DNA of 64,000 nt from Olleya sp. Bg11-27 (lineage in GTDB: Bacteria > Bacteroidota > Bacteroidia > Flavobacteriales > Flavobacteriaceae). The notes beneath the pieces were generated by a model. The model was not told where the DNA came from. It searched no databases and worked only from the letters and a program-made list of their open reading frames with translations. Below are positions 9,312 through 18,177 of this stretch, piece by piece; within the stretch, counting starts at the first letter, position 1; each line of letters begins with the position of its first letter. Position numbers and translations under genes: made by a program. Where the stretch lies: assembly GCF_002831645.1 (NCBI RefSeq), contig NZ_CP025117.1, positions 3,611,001 through 3,675,000 of the forward strand, given 5' to 3'.

Positions 9312-10021
9312 TGAACACTATTCCACAATTAAATACATGGCGCAGCTTATTTTGGTTGCTAATAGTATTAGTTATCTTTTACTGGTGTATTAAACTATTA
9401 CTATATAGTTTAGAAAAATTTGCAAATCGTAATTTATACAATAAACAGCTCATTCTTTTTTTTAAAAAAGTAATTCTGTTTTTCACCCCTATGGCAACAT
9501 TAATACTATTGCTAGACTTTGTCTCTATAAATTATATTGCGCACAGTATTGTATTAGTAATCATTGGTGTTTTTGCGTTTTCTCAAATCAAAAACTATGT
9601 CAATGGTTTGTTCTTAAAAAGCAATCCACTAATAAGCAATGGCTCAACTTTGCAGATTGGTGATTATACCGGCGAAATAAAAAGCTTTCTACCCCTAGGT
9701 TTAAAATTAGTCACAGAACAAGGCATACAGTTTGTCAATTATACGACTATAACAACTAGTGGCTTTGCAATAAAATCTAATAAAACCAGCTTATTAAGAC
9801 AAGTATTATATTTAAATACAGAGCAAACACCTGATCAGATTTTAGACCTCTTGTTTGATAATCCAATCCTTAATTATAATCATCCCCCTGTTATTAATAA
9901 AGCTGATAATAATCAATTAAAACTGCAATATACGACAGAGAATGGCGCCTCTAGAAAAGAGCTGATCACTTTTTTAGAAGATAACAGCGTACAAACAAAC
10001 TTAAATAACAATTCTAAATAA
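9311..10021 (+). CDS. MscS-like membrane protein
   Basis: 236 residues with three predicted helices (about 12-34, 53-71, 76-102) followed by a beta-rich domain at 105-160 (GSTLQIGDYTGEIKSF, then a segment resembling the MscS IPN region: GIQFVNYTTI) and a small C-terminal alpha/beta part. This matches the order TM3-beta-C-terminal of MscS channels. The third helix is poor in the Gly/Ala packing residues of classical MscS pores, so it may be a divergent channel or a non-conducting relative. It overlaps the NTPase gene by one base and the antiporter starts 2 bp after its stop, so all three are co-translated. Confidence 0.75.
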   Translation: MNTIPQLNTWRSLFWLLIVLVIFYWCIKLLLYSLEKFANRNLYNKQLILFFKKVILFFTPMATLILLLDFVSINYIAHSIVLVIIGVFAFSQIKNYVNGLFLKSNPLISNGSTLQIGDYTGEIKSFLPLGLKLVTEQGIQFVNYTTITTSGFAIKSNKTSLLRQVLYLNTEQTPDQILDLLFDNPILNYNHPPVINKADNNQLKLQYTTENGASRKELITFLEDNSVQTNLNNNSK

Positions 10022-10023
10022 TC

Positions 10024-11292
10024 ATGGACATTTTATCCTCATATAATATCATTATTGCAGTATCCGTAACCATAATAGTGTCTTTCCTATTTAATGGTTT
10101 GTCTAAAAAAACAAATGTACCTGCAGTACTTATGCTAATTATTTTTGGTGTTGGATTGCAATACCTTTTAAAATACTTAAATGTAGACAATATTAATTTT
10201 TTACCCATTCTTGAAGTTTTAGGAATTGTTGGTTTAATTATGATTGTATTGGAAGCTGCATTAGAACTAGAGCTGAAAAAAGAAAAATTAATTCCCATTT
10301 TAAAATCCATGGGTATTGCCATAATTGGCTTAATAGCCTCGGCTTGGGTTGCTGCTTTAATATTATATCAATTTATTCCTGAAATGACCATGCAATCGGC
10401 ATGGCTTTATGCAACGCCTTTATCGATATTATCTAGCGCCATCATAATCCCTAGTGTTTTAGGATTAAAGGAGTCTAAAAAAGAGTTTCACATTTACGAA
10501 AGTACATTTTCCGATATTATAGGGATCATGATGTTTTACTTTTTGACAGGAAAACTAGATCCGGCAGAAGATTCTGGGGTTGTAGGCTTTAGCTTAAATC
10601 TAATCGTAACCATCGTAATTTCTCTAATTGCCAGTTATTTAATCATCTTAATTTTTCAAAAAATTAAAAGCCAAGTTAAACTGTTTTTACTAATTGCCGT
10701 ATTGCTTTTACTTTATGCTGTTGGTAAAAAAATGCACTTATCGTCTTTAATAATTATCTTAATATTTGGGCTAGTCATTGCTAACATGAAACTATTTTTT
10801 AAAGGTAAATTAAAAAAATACTTACACTTTGAAAAAGCACATCACATTTACCATGAATTACATACTATTACTGCCGAAACCGCTTTTGTAGTCCGCACGT
10901 TTTTCTTTGTTGTTTTTGGTATCACTATCGTTGTGTCGTCATTGTTTAATGTTAATGTAGCCATGATAAGTATGCTTATTATTGCTTCCATCTATATTAT
11001 AAGATACATCCTTTTAAGACTATTTATTGGAAAAGACATTATCCCTCAGTTATTTATTGCTCCTAGAGGTTTGATTACTGTTTTACTTTTTTATGCTATT
11101 CCAAAAGAAGCAGAAATCGCCACTTTTGAACCAGGTATCTTATTATTTGTAATTATCGGAACCAGTTTAATAATGACAGGTGCCATGATTTACGATAAAA
11201 AAAGAAACTCGACTGCCATCAAAACCGCCTCTAACAAAAAAGTAGAAACGGTACGATGGAAAGCGCCAAGTATTGACGATACTAAATCATAA
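10024..11292 (+). CDS. Cation:proton antiporter of the CPA superfamily
   Basis: 422 residues with about 12 or 13 membrane helices. The segment ESTFSD near residues 159-164 corresponds to the CPA1 ES(x)2ND signature at the ion-binding site, and the GLITVLLFYAIP stretch near the end is also antiporter-like. Expected role: exchange of Na+ or K+ for H+ across the inner membrane. There is a short basic cytoplasmic tail but no TrkA-N/RCK domain. It is the last gene of the NTPase/MscS-like operon, closed by a terminator 20 bp downstream. Confidence 0.9.
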   Translation: MDILSSYNIIIAVSVTIIVSFLFNGLSKKTNVPAVLMLIIFGVGLQYLLKYLNVDNINFLPILEVLGIVGLIMIVLEAALELELKKEKLIPILKSMGIAIIGLIASAWVAALILYQFIPEMTMQSAWLYATPLSILSSAIIIPSVLGLKESKKEFHIYESTFSDIIGIMMFYFLTGKLDPAEDSGVVGFSLNLIVTIVISLIASYLIILIFQKIKSQVKLFLLIAVLLLLYAVGKKMHLSSLIIILIFGLVIANMKLFFKGKLKKYLHFEKAHHIYHELHTITAETAFVVRTFFFVVFGITIVVSSLFNVNVAMISMLIIASIYIIRYILLRLFIGKDIIPQLFIAPRGLITVLLFYAIPKEAEIATFEPGILLFVIIGTSLIMTGAMIYDKKRNSTAIKTASNKKVETVRWKAPSIDDTKS

Positions 11293-11312
11293 ATAGTATA
11301 CTCTAATTTTAT

Positions 11313-11345
11313 AAAAAAAGGAATGCTTTTAGCGTTCCTTTTTTT
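11313..11345 (+). terminator. Intrinsic terminator of the NTPase/channel/antiporter operon
   Basis: A-tract, GGAATGCT, short T loop, AGCGTTCC, T-tract; the stem is continuous apart from one G-T wobble. It lies 20 bp after the antiporter stop. Confidence 0.8.
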
Positions 11346-11388
11346 ATTTTAAATACATTAATTTTAGCTTTTACTAAACCCTATAATA

Positions 11389-11982
11389 ATGCTTAAAGAA
11401 AAACTTAAAGATCTCCATATAATATTAGCTTCAGGCTCTCCTAGAAGACAACAATTTTTCAGAGATTTAGGATTAGATTTTGAAGTGCGTTTAAAAAAAA
11501 TAAAAGAAGAGTATCCTCCAAACTTATTACACTATCAAATTACTGATTACTTAGCAGAATTAAAATCGCTGCCCTTTGTAGAAGAGCTTAAACCGCACGA
11601 AATATTAGTAACCAGTGATACTATCGTTTGGCATAAAAGTAAAGCTCTGGGTAAACCCAAAACTAATGACGAAGCTTTTGAAATGTTATCATCACTAAGT
11701 AATGATACCCACGAGGTAATTACTTCAGTTTGTATTCGTACCAAAAACTTTCAAAAAACAGTCAATGCTGTTACCAAAGTAACCTTTAAAAACTTTACCG
11801 ATGATGAGCTGTGGCATTACATCCAAACCTACGCCCCTTTAGATAAAGCTGGTGCTTATGGTATCCAAGAATGGATTGGTCAAATTGGTGTTACAAGTAT
11901 AGAAGGTTCCTTTTTTAATGTGGTGGGTATGCCCACGCATCTTGTTTATGAAACGTTAAATACTATTGCTGAAGACTTTTAG
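11389..11982 (+). CDS. maf: Maf-family nucleotide pyrophosphatase
   Basis: 197 residues, normal for Maf/HAM1-like house-cleaning enzymes that hydrolyse non-canonical or modified nucleoside triphosphates to monophosphates. Landmarks are the ASGSPRR motif (residues 14-20), the SDTIVW motif (catalytic Asp near residue 75) and the AYGIQEWIG stretch near 160. The terminator before it and its own start codon separate it from the antiporter operon. Whether it prefers dTTP/UTP or m7GTP cannot be read safely here. Confidence 0.92.
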   Translation: MLKEKLKDLHIILASGSPRRQQFFRDLGLDFEVRLKKIKEEYPPNLLHYQITDYLAELKSLPFVEELKPHEILVTSDTIVWHKSKALGKPKTNDEAFEMLSSLSNDTHEVITSVCIRTKNFQKTVNAVTKVTFKNFTDDELWHYIQTYAPLDKAGAYGIQEWIGQIGVTSIEGSFFNVVGMPTHLVYETLNTIAEDF

Positions 11983-12011
11983 TATTGTATTTTTATAATA
12001 AATCAATACTT

Positions 12012-12920
12012 ATGAAATTGTTACGACTGTCAATATTACTAGTTACTGGACTTACCGTATTAAACTGTAAAGACCAACCAAAACAAAACACAAAAGTTAT
12101 TGCAGACGCAACTGTTTCACCTAAAACAGAAATTAAAGCGCCTAGCTTTAAACCAAGTAAACAATTTAACGACTATTGGTACGCTGGAGAAGCGGAGATT
12201 ACCTCCTATCAACTAGAACAATCCCGTTATGGAGAAATCCGACAAGGTACAGCTGTTTTAGTTTTTGTAACCGAGCCTTTTTTAGCTAAAGCACAAGTCA
12301 AAGCCGATAAAAACAACCCAACAAACGTTAATGTATTAAAGCTTAATGCTACAAAAAAATTCAACACAGGTATTTATCCGTATAGCATTATGCAAAGTAC
12401 TTTTTACCCTATAGCAAACAACCAACATGCTATAAAAGCAAGTGCTTCAGTGCAAGAATGGTGTGGTCATGTCTACACGCAACTGAATAACCGTGACCAA
12501 TTTGAAGTCACTACACACTCCTATTTTGAAGGCGAAGCAGATCAAAATTTCAATATCGAGAAAGCCATTTTAGAAAACGAAATTTGGACACAACTACGTA
12601 TCGACCCAACAAGCCTACCCACAGGTAACTTTACTATTATCCCAAGTTTGGAGTTTATCAGATTAAATCACACGCCTTTAAAACAGTATAACGCTTTCGC
12701 GGAAAGTACGCCAGGTCAATACAAACTAGTCATTAAAGAGCTAGACCGTCAGTTAGTGATCAACTACAGTGCAGAATTCCCATATACTATCGAAAGTTGG
12801 AAGGACACACAAAATGGAGCCACTTCAAAAGCAACCAAATTAGCATCATTAAAATCGGCGTATTGGGGTAAAAAAAGTAATGCAGATTCTGAGTTAAGAA
12901 AAACGCTGAAATTAGAATAA
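12012..12920 (+). CDS. Putative lipoprotein
   Basis: 303 residues from the ATG at 12012. An in-frame ATG at 11985 would add nine residues in front of the signal peptide and is disfavoured. The signal peptide MKLLRLSILLVTGLTVLNC ends in a lipobox with Cys as the mature N-terminus, so it should be anchored to an outer-membrane leaflet. The rest is a soluble, aromatic- and Thr-rich domain with an EWCGH motif near residue 150. No function is known to me; flavobacterial homologues sometimes carry a Maf name, probably copied from the neighbour. It directly follows maf. Confidence 0.78.
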   Translation: MKLLRLSILLVTGLTVLNCKDQPKQNTKVIADATVSPKTEIKAPSFKPSKQFNDYWYAGEAEITSYQLEQSRYGEIRQGTAVLVFVTEPFLAKAQVKADKNNPTNVNVLKLNATKKFNTGIYPYSIMQSTFYPIANNQHAIKASASVQEWCGHVYTQLNNRDQFEVTTHSYFEGEADQNFNIEKAILENEIWTQLRIDPTSLPTGNFTIIPSLEFIRLNHTPLKQYNAFAESTPGQYKLVIKELDRQLVINYSAEFPYTIESWKDTQNGATSKATKLASLKSAYWGKKSNADSELRKTLKLE

Positions 12921-12924
12921 AAAC

Positions 12925-12932
12925 TATCTTTG
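12925..12932 (+). promoter_or_regulatory. Candidate -7 box for the mscS-corA pair
   Basis: TATCTTTG, a full match to TAnnTTTG, 20 bp before the mscS ATG at 12953 and 5 bp after the preceding stop. Confidence 0.4.
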
Positions 12933-12952
12933 CCCATTAATTAAAACACCAT

Positions 12953-13483
12953 ATGTTTTTAAAAAACTTTGAAACCGAATTAATAAATTCGGCTATTCTA
13001 TTAGTCGTATTTATTATTATACGTTTTGCGTTAAAGCTTGTCATAAAAAAAATAGGACACACCAGCGGAATTAATGATGCTAGAATAAACTTAATTTCTC
13101 GATACGCAACAGTAGCGTTATTTTTAATCTTCCTTTTATTTATTGCTTATGTTTTTGGAGCAGAGTTTAAAGATTTAGCCGTCATTTTCTCTTCTGTATT
13201 TACGGTAATAGGAATTGCTCTATTTGCTATTTGGTCCATTTTAAGTAATATTACATCAGGAATAATCATGTTTTTTTCATTTCCTTATAAAGTCGGAGAT
13301 AAAATAAAAATTCATGATAAAGATGCACCAATAGAAGCTATAATTGAAGATATCAGAGCTTTTCAATTACATTTAAGACAAGATAATGGTGACTTAGTAA
13401 CCTATCCAAACAACCTAATTCTACAAAAAGCTGTAACTTTAGTTCAAAAGGATGCAATTGAAGATTTTGGAGATATGCATTAA
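12953..13483 (+). CDS. Small mechanosensitive ion channel (MscS family)
   Basis: 176 residues: three helices (about 8-30, 48-66, 76-110), the pore helix leading into FSFPYKVGDKIKIHD, and a beta domain with DLVTYPNNLILQKAV matching the MscS IPN-type segment. The large C-terminal cage domain of E. coli MscS is missing, as in many compact homologues. Expected role: release of ions and small solutes during hypo-osmotic shock. corA follows after 9 bp, so they form a two-gene unit. Confidence 0.88.
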   Translation: MFLKNFETELINSAILLVVFIIIRFALKLVIKKIGHTSGINDARINLISRYATVALFLIFLLFIAYVFGAEFKDLAVIFSSVFTVIGIALFAIWSILSNITSGIIMFFSFPYKVGDKIKIHDKDAPIEAIIEDIRAFQLHLRQDNGDLVTYPNNLILQKAVTLVQKDAIEDFGDMH

Positions 13484-13492
13484 ACACCACCC

Positions 13493-14572
13493 ATGGCTAA
13501 AAAAACAAAAAAAAAACGCACCCAAAATTACAAAAAACAATTAGGACAAATTCCTGGTGCTTTAATATATACGGGCTCTAAAGAAGACAAAAGTTTACAT
13601 TTAAGTGCTTTCGATTATAATGAAGCCTACTTTAAAGAAGCCGATTTAGACTCTGTCGAAGACGCCTTTCGTTTTAAAGATTCTGAAACCGTAACGTGGT
13701 TTAATCTTAATGGCCTTCATTTTATTAACGAAATTGAAAAAATCGGGAACCATTATAATTTACATCCTTTAATCTTAGAAGATATTGTAAACACCTCGCA
13801 ACGCCCAAAAATAGACGAGTATAAAGATTACTTTTTTATAGTACTCAAAATGATGTATTATAATGAGTCCGAAAATTTGGTTTCGGAACAGGTTAGTATG
13901 GTCATGGGAAGAAACTATGTTCTGACGTTTCAAGAGGCAGAAGGCGATGTCTTTGACAGCTTAAGAGAACGTATTCGACATAAAAAAGGACGCGTTCGTG
14001 GAGAAGGATCCGATTATTTACTTTATGCATTAATCGATGCCATTGTTGATCATTATTATGATATAATCGAAACTATGGGTAATAAAATTGAAGATCTGGA
14101 AGATGTGTTGTTCACAGGCTTATCCCAAGAAGAAATCTCACAACAAATTCAAGATTTAAAAAGAGAAATACTAAAATTACGTCGCGCTATTTTTCCCCTT
14201 AAAGAAATTATAAATCGCTTAGAAAAAAGCGAAAACCCCTTAATTGAAGAAAAAACAACTCACTTTTTTAGAGACGTTTACGACCATATCATTCAAGTTA
14301 CTGAAAACATAGATATTTATCGAGAAATGATTTGGAGTTTAATGGACATGTATATGACTACCATTAGTAATAAAATGAATGAAGTCATGAAGGTACTAAC
14401 CATTATTGCGACCATATTTATTCCATTAACTTTTATTGCTGGTATTTACGGGATGAATTTTACCAACATGCCAGAACTACAATACAAGTATGGTTATTAT
14501 GTCGTTTGGATTGTCATGCTGGTTGTTTTAATAGGAATGCTCATTTATTTTAAACGTAAAAAATGGCTTTAA
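13493..14572 (+). CDS. corA: CorA-type magnesium/cobalt channel
   Basis: 359 residues. A basic N-terminal leader is followed by the cytoplasmic alpha/beta funnel domain and long helix, then two C-terminal membrane helices. The signature YGMNF, the ion-selectivity loop of CorA, lies near residue 319 and is followed by MPE, as in the usual GMNxxxMPE loop. The protein forms pentamers that import Mg2+. The C-terminal tail KRKKWL is basic and cytoplasmic. Confidence 0.95.
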   Translation: MAKKTKKKRTQNYKKQLGQIPGALIYTGSKEDKSLHLSAFDYNEAYFKEADLDSVEDAFRFKDSETVTWFNLNGLHFINEIEKIGNHYNLHPLILEDIVNTSQRPKIDEYKDYFFIVLKMMYYNESENLVSEQVSMVMGRNYVLTFQEAEGDVFDSLRERIRHKKGRVRGEGSDYLLYALIDAIVDHYYDIIETMGNKIEDLEDVLFTGLSQEEISQQIQDLKREILKLRRAIFPLKEIINRLEKSENPLIEEKTTHFFRDVYDHIIQVTENIDIYREMIWSLMDMYMTTISNKMNEVMKVLTIIATIFIPLTFIAGIYGMNFTNMPELQYKYGYYVVWIVMLVVLIGMLIYFKRKKWL

Positions 14573-14573
14573 A

Positions 14574-14599
14574 AGAATAAGTAATATTCTGTTTTTTTT
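14574..14599 (+). terminator. Weak intrinsic terminator behind corA
   Basis: AGAATA, five-base loop, TATTCT, then G and eight or more T. The stem is only 6 bp and AT-rich, so strength is doubtful, but the placement right after the corA stop fits. Confidence 0.4.
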
Positions 14600-14640
14600 A
14601 GTATCAATAATTGGTTTGGTTTTTGTGAATAGTATTTAAT

Positions 14641-15315
14641 ATGAGAAACACTTTCTACAGCATTATTGCTTTTTTTTTACTACTTAGTTGCAAAACCGAA
14701 AAGCAAGAAATTACAAACACACTTTGTGACAATCAGCAATATCTGTTAACTAAAAACATAGACTTACCTCCCTTTAATTTTGATTTAAATATTAATACAG
14801 AAGAACACATTGAGATCTTAAAGGATTCTTTAAAAAACAATTTATACGATTATCCTAACCTGTTTAATTGGGAATATAAAGATAGAATTATAACAATTGA
14901 TATTATACCAATTCATTTAATGTCTTGTTCAGTTAGTCGCCATGAATTAAATTTAACCCTTACTACAAAAAACCAAATGCTTTTTGATAGTGAATTAAAA
15001 AGAACAGATAGTGTCATCTCTTTAGTTAAAAAAAATTATCAATCAAAAATTAGTAGAGCAAAGGTAATAAACGTTGATTTCCCCTATGGTTTAAGTAAAC
15101 CTATAATTAATGATATCGTTTTCGACATATCAGAAGGCTATTTAAAAGCAATGGAACAGCAATCTAACACAATTTTCAAAAAATCGATTTGCGAGTTAAC
15201 TAAAGAAGAAATAAAAATCCTTAAAGAAGATAATCAAATTCACATTTATTTTCAATCCTTTAGCGATCAAATTGAAGAAAATCATAGAATTCAAGAAATG
15301 ATAAATATTAATTAA
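14641..15315 (+). CDS. Hypothetical lipoprotein
   Basis: 224 residues with a clear lipoprotein signal (MRNTFYSIIAFFLLLSC, mature Cys at 17). The mature part is acidic-to-neutral, lysine-rich, without recognisable motifs. A stand-alone gene with non-coding DNA on both sides. No function proposed. Confidence 0.7.
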   Translation: MRNTFYSIIAFFLLLSCKTEKQEITNTLCDNQQYLLTKNIDLPPFNFDLNINTEEHIEILKDSLKNNLYDYPNLFNWEYKDRIITIDIIPIHLMSCSVSRHELNLTLTTKNQMLFDSELKRTDSVISLVKKNYQSKISRAKVINVDFPYGLSKPIINDIVFDISEGYLKAMEQQSNTIFKKSICELTKEEIKILKEDNQIHIYFQSFSDQIEENHRIQEMININ

Positions 15316-15544
15316 ATTAGACATCACAATCGAAAAATAAAAGTAAAAAATACTGCTTTAGCAATTTCCTGATTTTGAGTTGATTTTTTGGTTCGTTTTG
15401 TATCAAGACAAAATGAACAGAAAGAAAATCGTATTTCCTCCTTCCCTCCTCAACTGTTAATTATAGTTAAAGAAAACCAAAAATCCAATAATCCCTACAT
15501 GACTTCTTTATATTTGAAACAGTTTCAAATTCGAAAAAACAACC
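15316..15544. other. Intergenic, nothing recognised
   Basis: 229 bp without a supported gene, hairpin or repeat. A frame open across 15388-15699 is not credible because it overlaps the start of the deacetylase. Confidence 0.5.
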
Positions 15545-18067
15545 ATGCAAAAATTATTGGCTTCACTCCTATTTCTATTGTGCTTTTCATTAACAACACA
15601 AGCACAACAACCAGAAAAACTAAACGCCTCAGAGATACACCAAGCAGTAAAAAAACTCAACTTTTTAGGTTCAGTTTTATATCTAGCCGCACACCCTGAC
15701 GACGAAAACACAAGACTAATCTCTTACATGTCTAATCATGTAAAAGCCCGTACCGCTTACTTATCTTTAACAAGAGGTGATGGTGGACAAAATTTAATTG
15801 GTCCAGAAATAAGAGAATTATTAGGAGTTATCCGTACCCAAGAATTATTAGCCGCAAGACGTACAGATGGTGGAGAACAACGCTTTACTAGAGCCAATGA
15901 CTTTGGTTACTCTAAGCATCCTGACGAAACGTTAGCCATTTGGAATAAAAATGAAGTATTAAGCGACGTTGTTCTAGCCATCAGACAATTTAAACCAGAC
16001 ATTATAATTAACCGTTTTGACCACAGAAGCCCAGGAACAACACACGGACACCATACTAGTTCTGCCATGTTAAGCGTCGAAGCTTTCGATTTAGCTAACG
16101 ATAAAAATGCCTTTCCAGAACAAGTAAAACAATATGGAACTTGGCAACCACAACGCGAGTTTTTTAATACCTCATGGTGGTTTTATGGAAGTCAAGAAAA
16201 ATTTGACGAAGCCGATAAAACCAATCTTTTAAATTTTGATATTGGTGTGTACTATCCAGCATTAGGTTTATCTAATAACGAAATCGCAGCATTAGCAAGT
16301 AGCAAACATTTATGCCAAGGTTTTGGACGATTAACACAACGAGGAAGTCAAACAGAATATATCGAGCTAATCAAAGGAGACTTACCAAAAGACAAATCCA
16401 ATTTATTTGATGGCATTAACACCACTTGGACCCGTGTAAAAGGTGGTGATAAAATTGAATCCATTTTAAAAAGTGTAGACTCTAATTTCAATTTTGAAAA
16501 TCCTGCATCACATTTAGATCAACTTTTAAAAGCCAAACAATTAATTGAGAAGATTGATAGTCCACAATGGAAAACTCAAAAAATTAAAGAAATAAACAGA
16601 ATTATTGAAGCCTGTGCTGGATTATACTTAGAAGCGTCTGCGAGTACTCCAACAGCTGCAACTGGTCAATCTATCGACATTACTATTGAAGTTTTAAACC
16701 GTAGCAATGCAACTATAAAATTAGACAGTTATTCTATATCTAATACTGAAACTACTTATGGAAAACCTTTAAATACAAATGACAAACAAGAGTTAAAAGC
16801 ACAACTAGATATTCCAACCACTTTACAACCAACAGCACCTTATTGGTTAAATAAAAAAGGAAGCTTAGGAATGTACCGTGTAGACGATAACAATTTAATT
16901 GGTAAACCTGAAACACCTCGTGCCATTACTGTTGCTTTTAATCTTAAAATAAACGGCGTACCATTCACGATAACTAAAGACTTAATTTACCGTTACTCTA
17001 AACCTGATAAAGGCGAATTGTACAGACCGTTTGAAATTATTCCGGAAGCATCGGCTAAAATTTCACAAAAAGTAATCATTTTTGAAAACGACCAACAAAA
17101 AGACATTCCTGTAACAGTAAAAGCTGGAAAAGACAATTTAGAAGGTTATGTTACTATCGCACATCCAAAAGGGTGGTCTGTGTTCCCTGAAAAACAAAAA
17201 TTTATAATTGCAAACAAAGACCAAGAGCAAACGCTATTGTTTACAGTAATCCCTCCAAAAAATCAAAGTGAAGGCTTAATGACGCCTATGGTACATGTTG
17301 GGGATAATGTGTATACTAAAGAGTTAGTTGAAATTGACTACGAGCACATTCCGTTTCAAACGGTATTATTACCAAGCGAAAGCAAAATAGTCCGTTTGGA
17401 TATTAAAAAACGTGGTGAAAACATTGCTTACATTGAAGGTGCTGGAGATGTTGTTCCTGCAAGCCTACAACAAATTGGGTATAATGTGATGATTTTAAAA
17501 CCGGAAGAAATAACAGCAGAGCGTTTGAGTGCTTTTGATGCAGTTGTTATCGGAATTAGAGCATACAATATTGTAGACCAAATAAAATTTAAGCAAGACA
17601 TCTTATTTGATTTTGTTGAAAAAGGAGGAAACATGATTGTGCAATACAATACCAATCGTCGTTTAAAAACAGACCAAATTGCACCTTACAAATTAAAATT
17701 ATCAAGAGACCGTGTGACGGACGAAAATGCTGAAGTTATATTATTAGCACCAGACCATGAGGTTTTAAATTTTCCAAATAAAATAACTTCAAATGATTTT
17801 GAAGGTTGGACACAAGAGCGTGGTTTATATTTTCCTGACGAATGGGCTTCAGAATTTACACCTATCTTATCTATGCACGATAAAGACGAAACCGCTAAAA
17901 CGGGAAGCTTATTAATTGCAAAACATGGAAAAGGACATTACATCTATACAGGCTTAAGCTTTTTTAGAGAGTTCCCTGCAGGTGTTTCTGGTGCTTACCG
18001 ATTATTTGCTAATATGTTAAGTATTGGAAAATCTGATTTAAATACTGATAATGGATTAAAAAACTAA
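15545..18067 (+). CDS. Secreted PIG-L family deacetylase with C-terminal ThuA-like domain
   Basis: 840 residues. A signal peptide ends near QAQQ (residue 21). The PIG-L/LmbE zinc deacetylase domain follows, with the AHPDDE motif near residues 48-53 and a THGHHT motif near 173-178 supplying metal ligands; it typically removes acetyl groups from GlcNAc-type sugars. The middle region is beta-sandwich-like, and the last 200 residues resemble a ThuA/class I amidotransferase-like fold. The combination suggests periplasmic or surface sugar processing. A 34-residue membrane protein and a sodium:solute symporter follow within 3 bp each, which suggests that the liberated product is imported by the symporter. 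Confidence 0.88.
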   Translation: MQKLLASLLFLLCFSLTTQAQQPEKLNASEIHQAVKKLNFLGSVLYLAAHPDDENTRLISYMSNHVKARTAYLSLTRGDGGQNLIGPEIRELLGVIRTQELLAARRTDGGEQRFTRANDFGYSKHPDETLAIWNKNEVLSDVVLAIRQFKPDIIINRFDHRSPGTTHGHHTSSAMLSVEAFDLANDKNAFPEQVKQYGTWQPQREFFNTSWWFYGSQEKFDEADKTNLLNFDIGVYYPALGLSNNEIAALASSKHLCQGFGRLTQRGSQTEYIELIKGDLPKDKSNLFDGINTTWTRVKGGDKIESILKSVDSNFNFENPASHLDQLLKAKQLIEKIDSPQWKTQKIKEINRIIEACAGLYLEASASTPTAATGQSIDITIEVLNRSNATIKLDSYSISNTETTYGKPLNTNDKQELKAQLDIPTTLQPTAPYWLNKKGSLGMYRVDDNNLIGKPETPRAITVAFNLKINGVPFTITKDLIYRYSKPDKGELYRPFEIIPEASAKISQKVIIFENDQQKDIPVTVKAGKDNLEGYVTIAHPKGWSVFPEKQKFIIANKDQEQTLLFTVIPPKNQSEGLMTPMVHVGDNVYTKELVEIDYEHIPFQTVLLPSESKIVRLDIKKRGENIAYIEGAGDVVPASLQQIGYNVMILKPEEITAERLSAFDAVVIGIRAYNIVDQIKFKQDILFDFVEKGGNMIVQYNTNRRLKTDQIAPYKLKLSRDRVTDENAEVILLAPDHEVLNFPNKITSNDFEGWTQERGLYFPDEWASEFTPILSMHDKDETAKTGSLLIAKHGKGHYIYTGLSFFREFPAGVSGAYRLFANMLSIGKSDLNTDNGLKN

Positions 18068-18069
18068 AC

Positions 18070-18174
18070 ATGAAAGACCAACCAAAATACCAATGGAAAC
18101 CTTTGTACACAGTACTTCTAGTAGCAAATGCGCTTTACATAATACTATTTTACTTCATCACTAAACTGTTTTAA
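18070..18174 (+). CDS. 34-residue single-helix membrane protein
   Basis: ATG at 18070, stop TAA at 18172-18174. A short polar start (MKDQPKYQWKP) is followed by one hydrophobic helix from about residue 12 to the end. It fits exactly between the deacetylase stop (2 bp before) and the symporter ATG (3 bp after), leaving almost no non-coding space, which strongly supports translation. Some solute symporters have small membrane partner subunits; this may be one, but no named family was recognised. Confidence 0.72.
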   Translation: MKDQPKYQWKPLYTVLLVANALYIILFYFITKLF

Positions 18175-18177
18175 ATT

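Noticed and set aside
11985-12014. Earlier in-frame ATG for the lipoprotein at 12012
   Set aside because: It places nine residues, including aromatic ones, ahead of a complete lipoprotein signal that starts at 12012.
15388-15699. Plus-strand frame of 103 codons before the PIG-L gene
   Set aside because: It overlaps the signal peptide and start of the clear PIG-L deacetylase and has low-complexity, unlikely residues.
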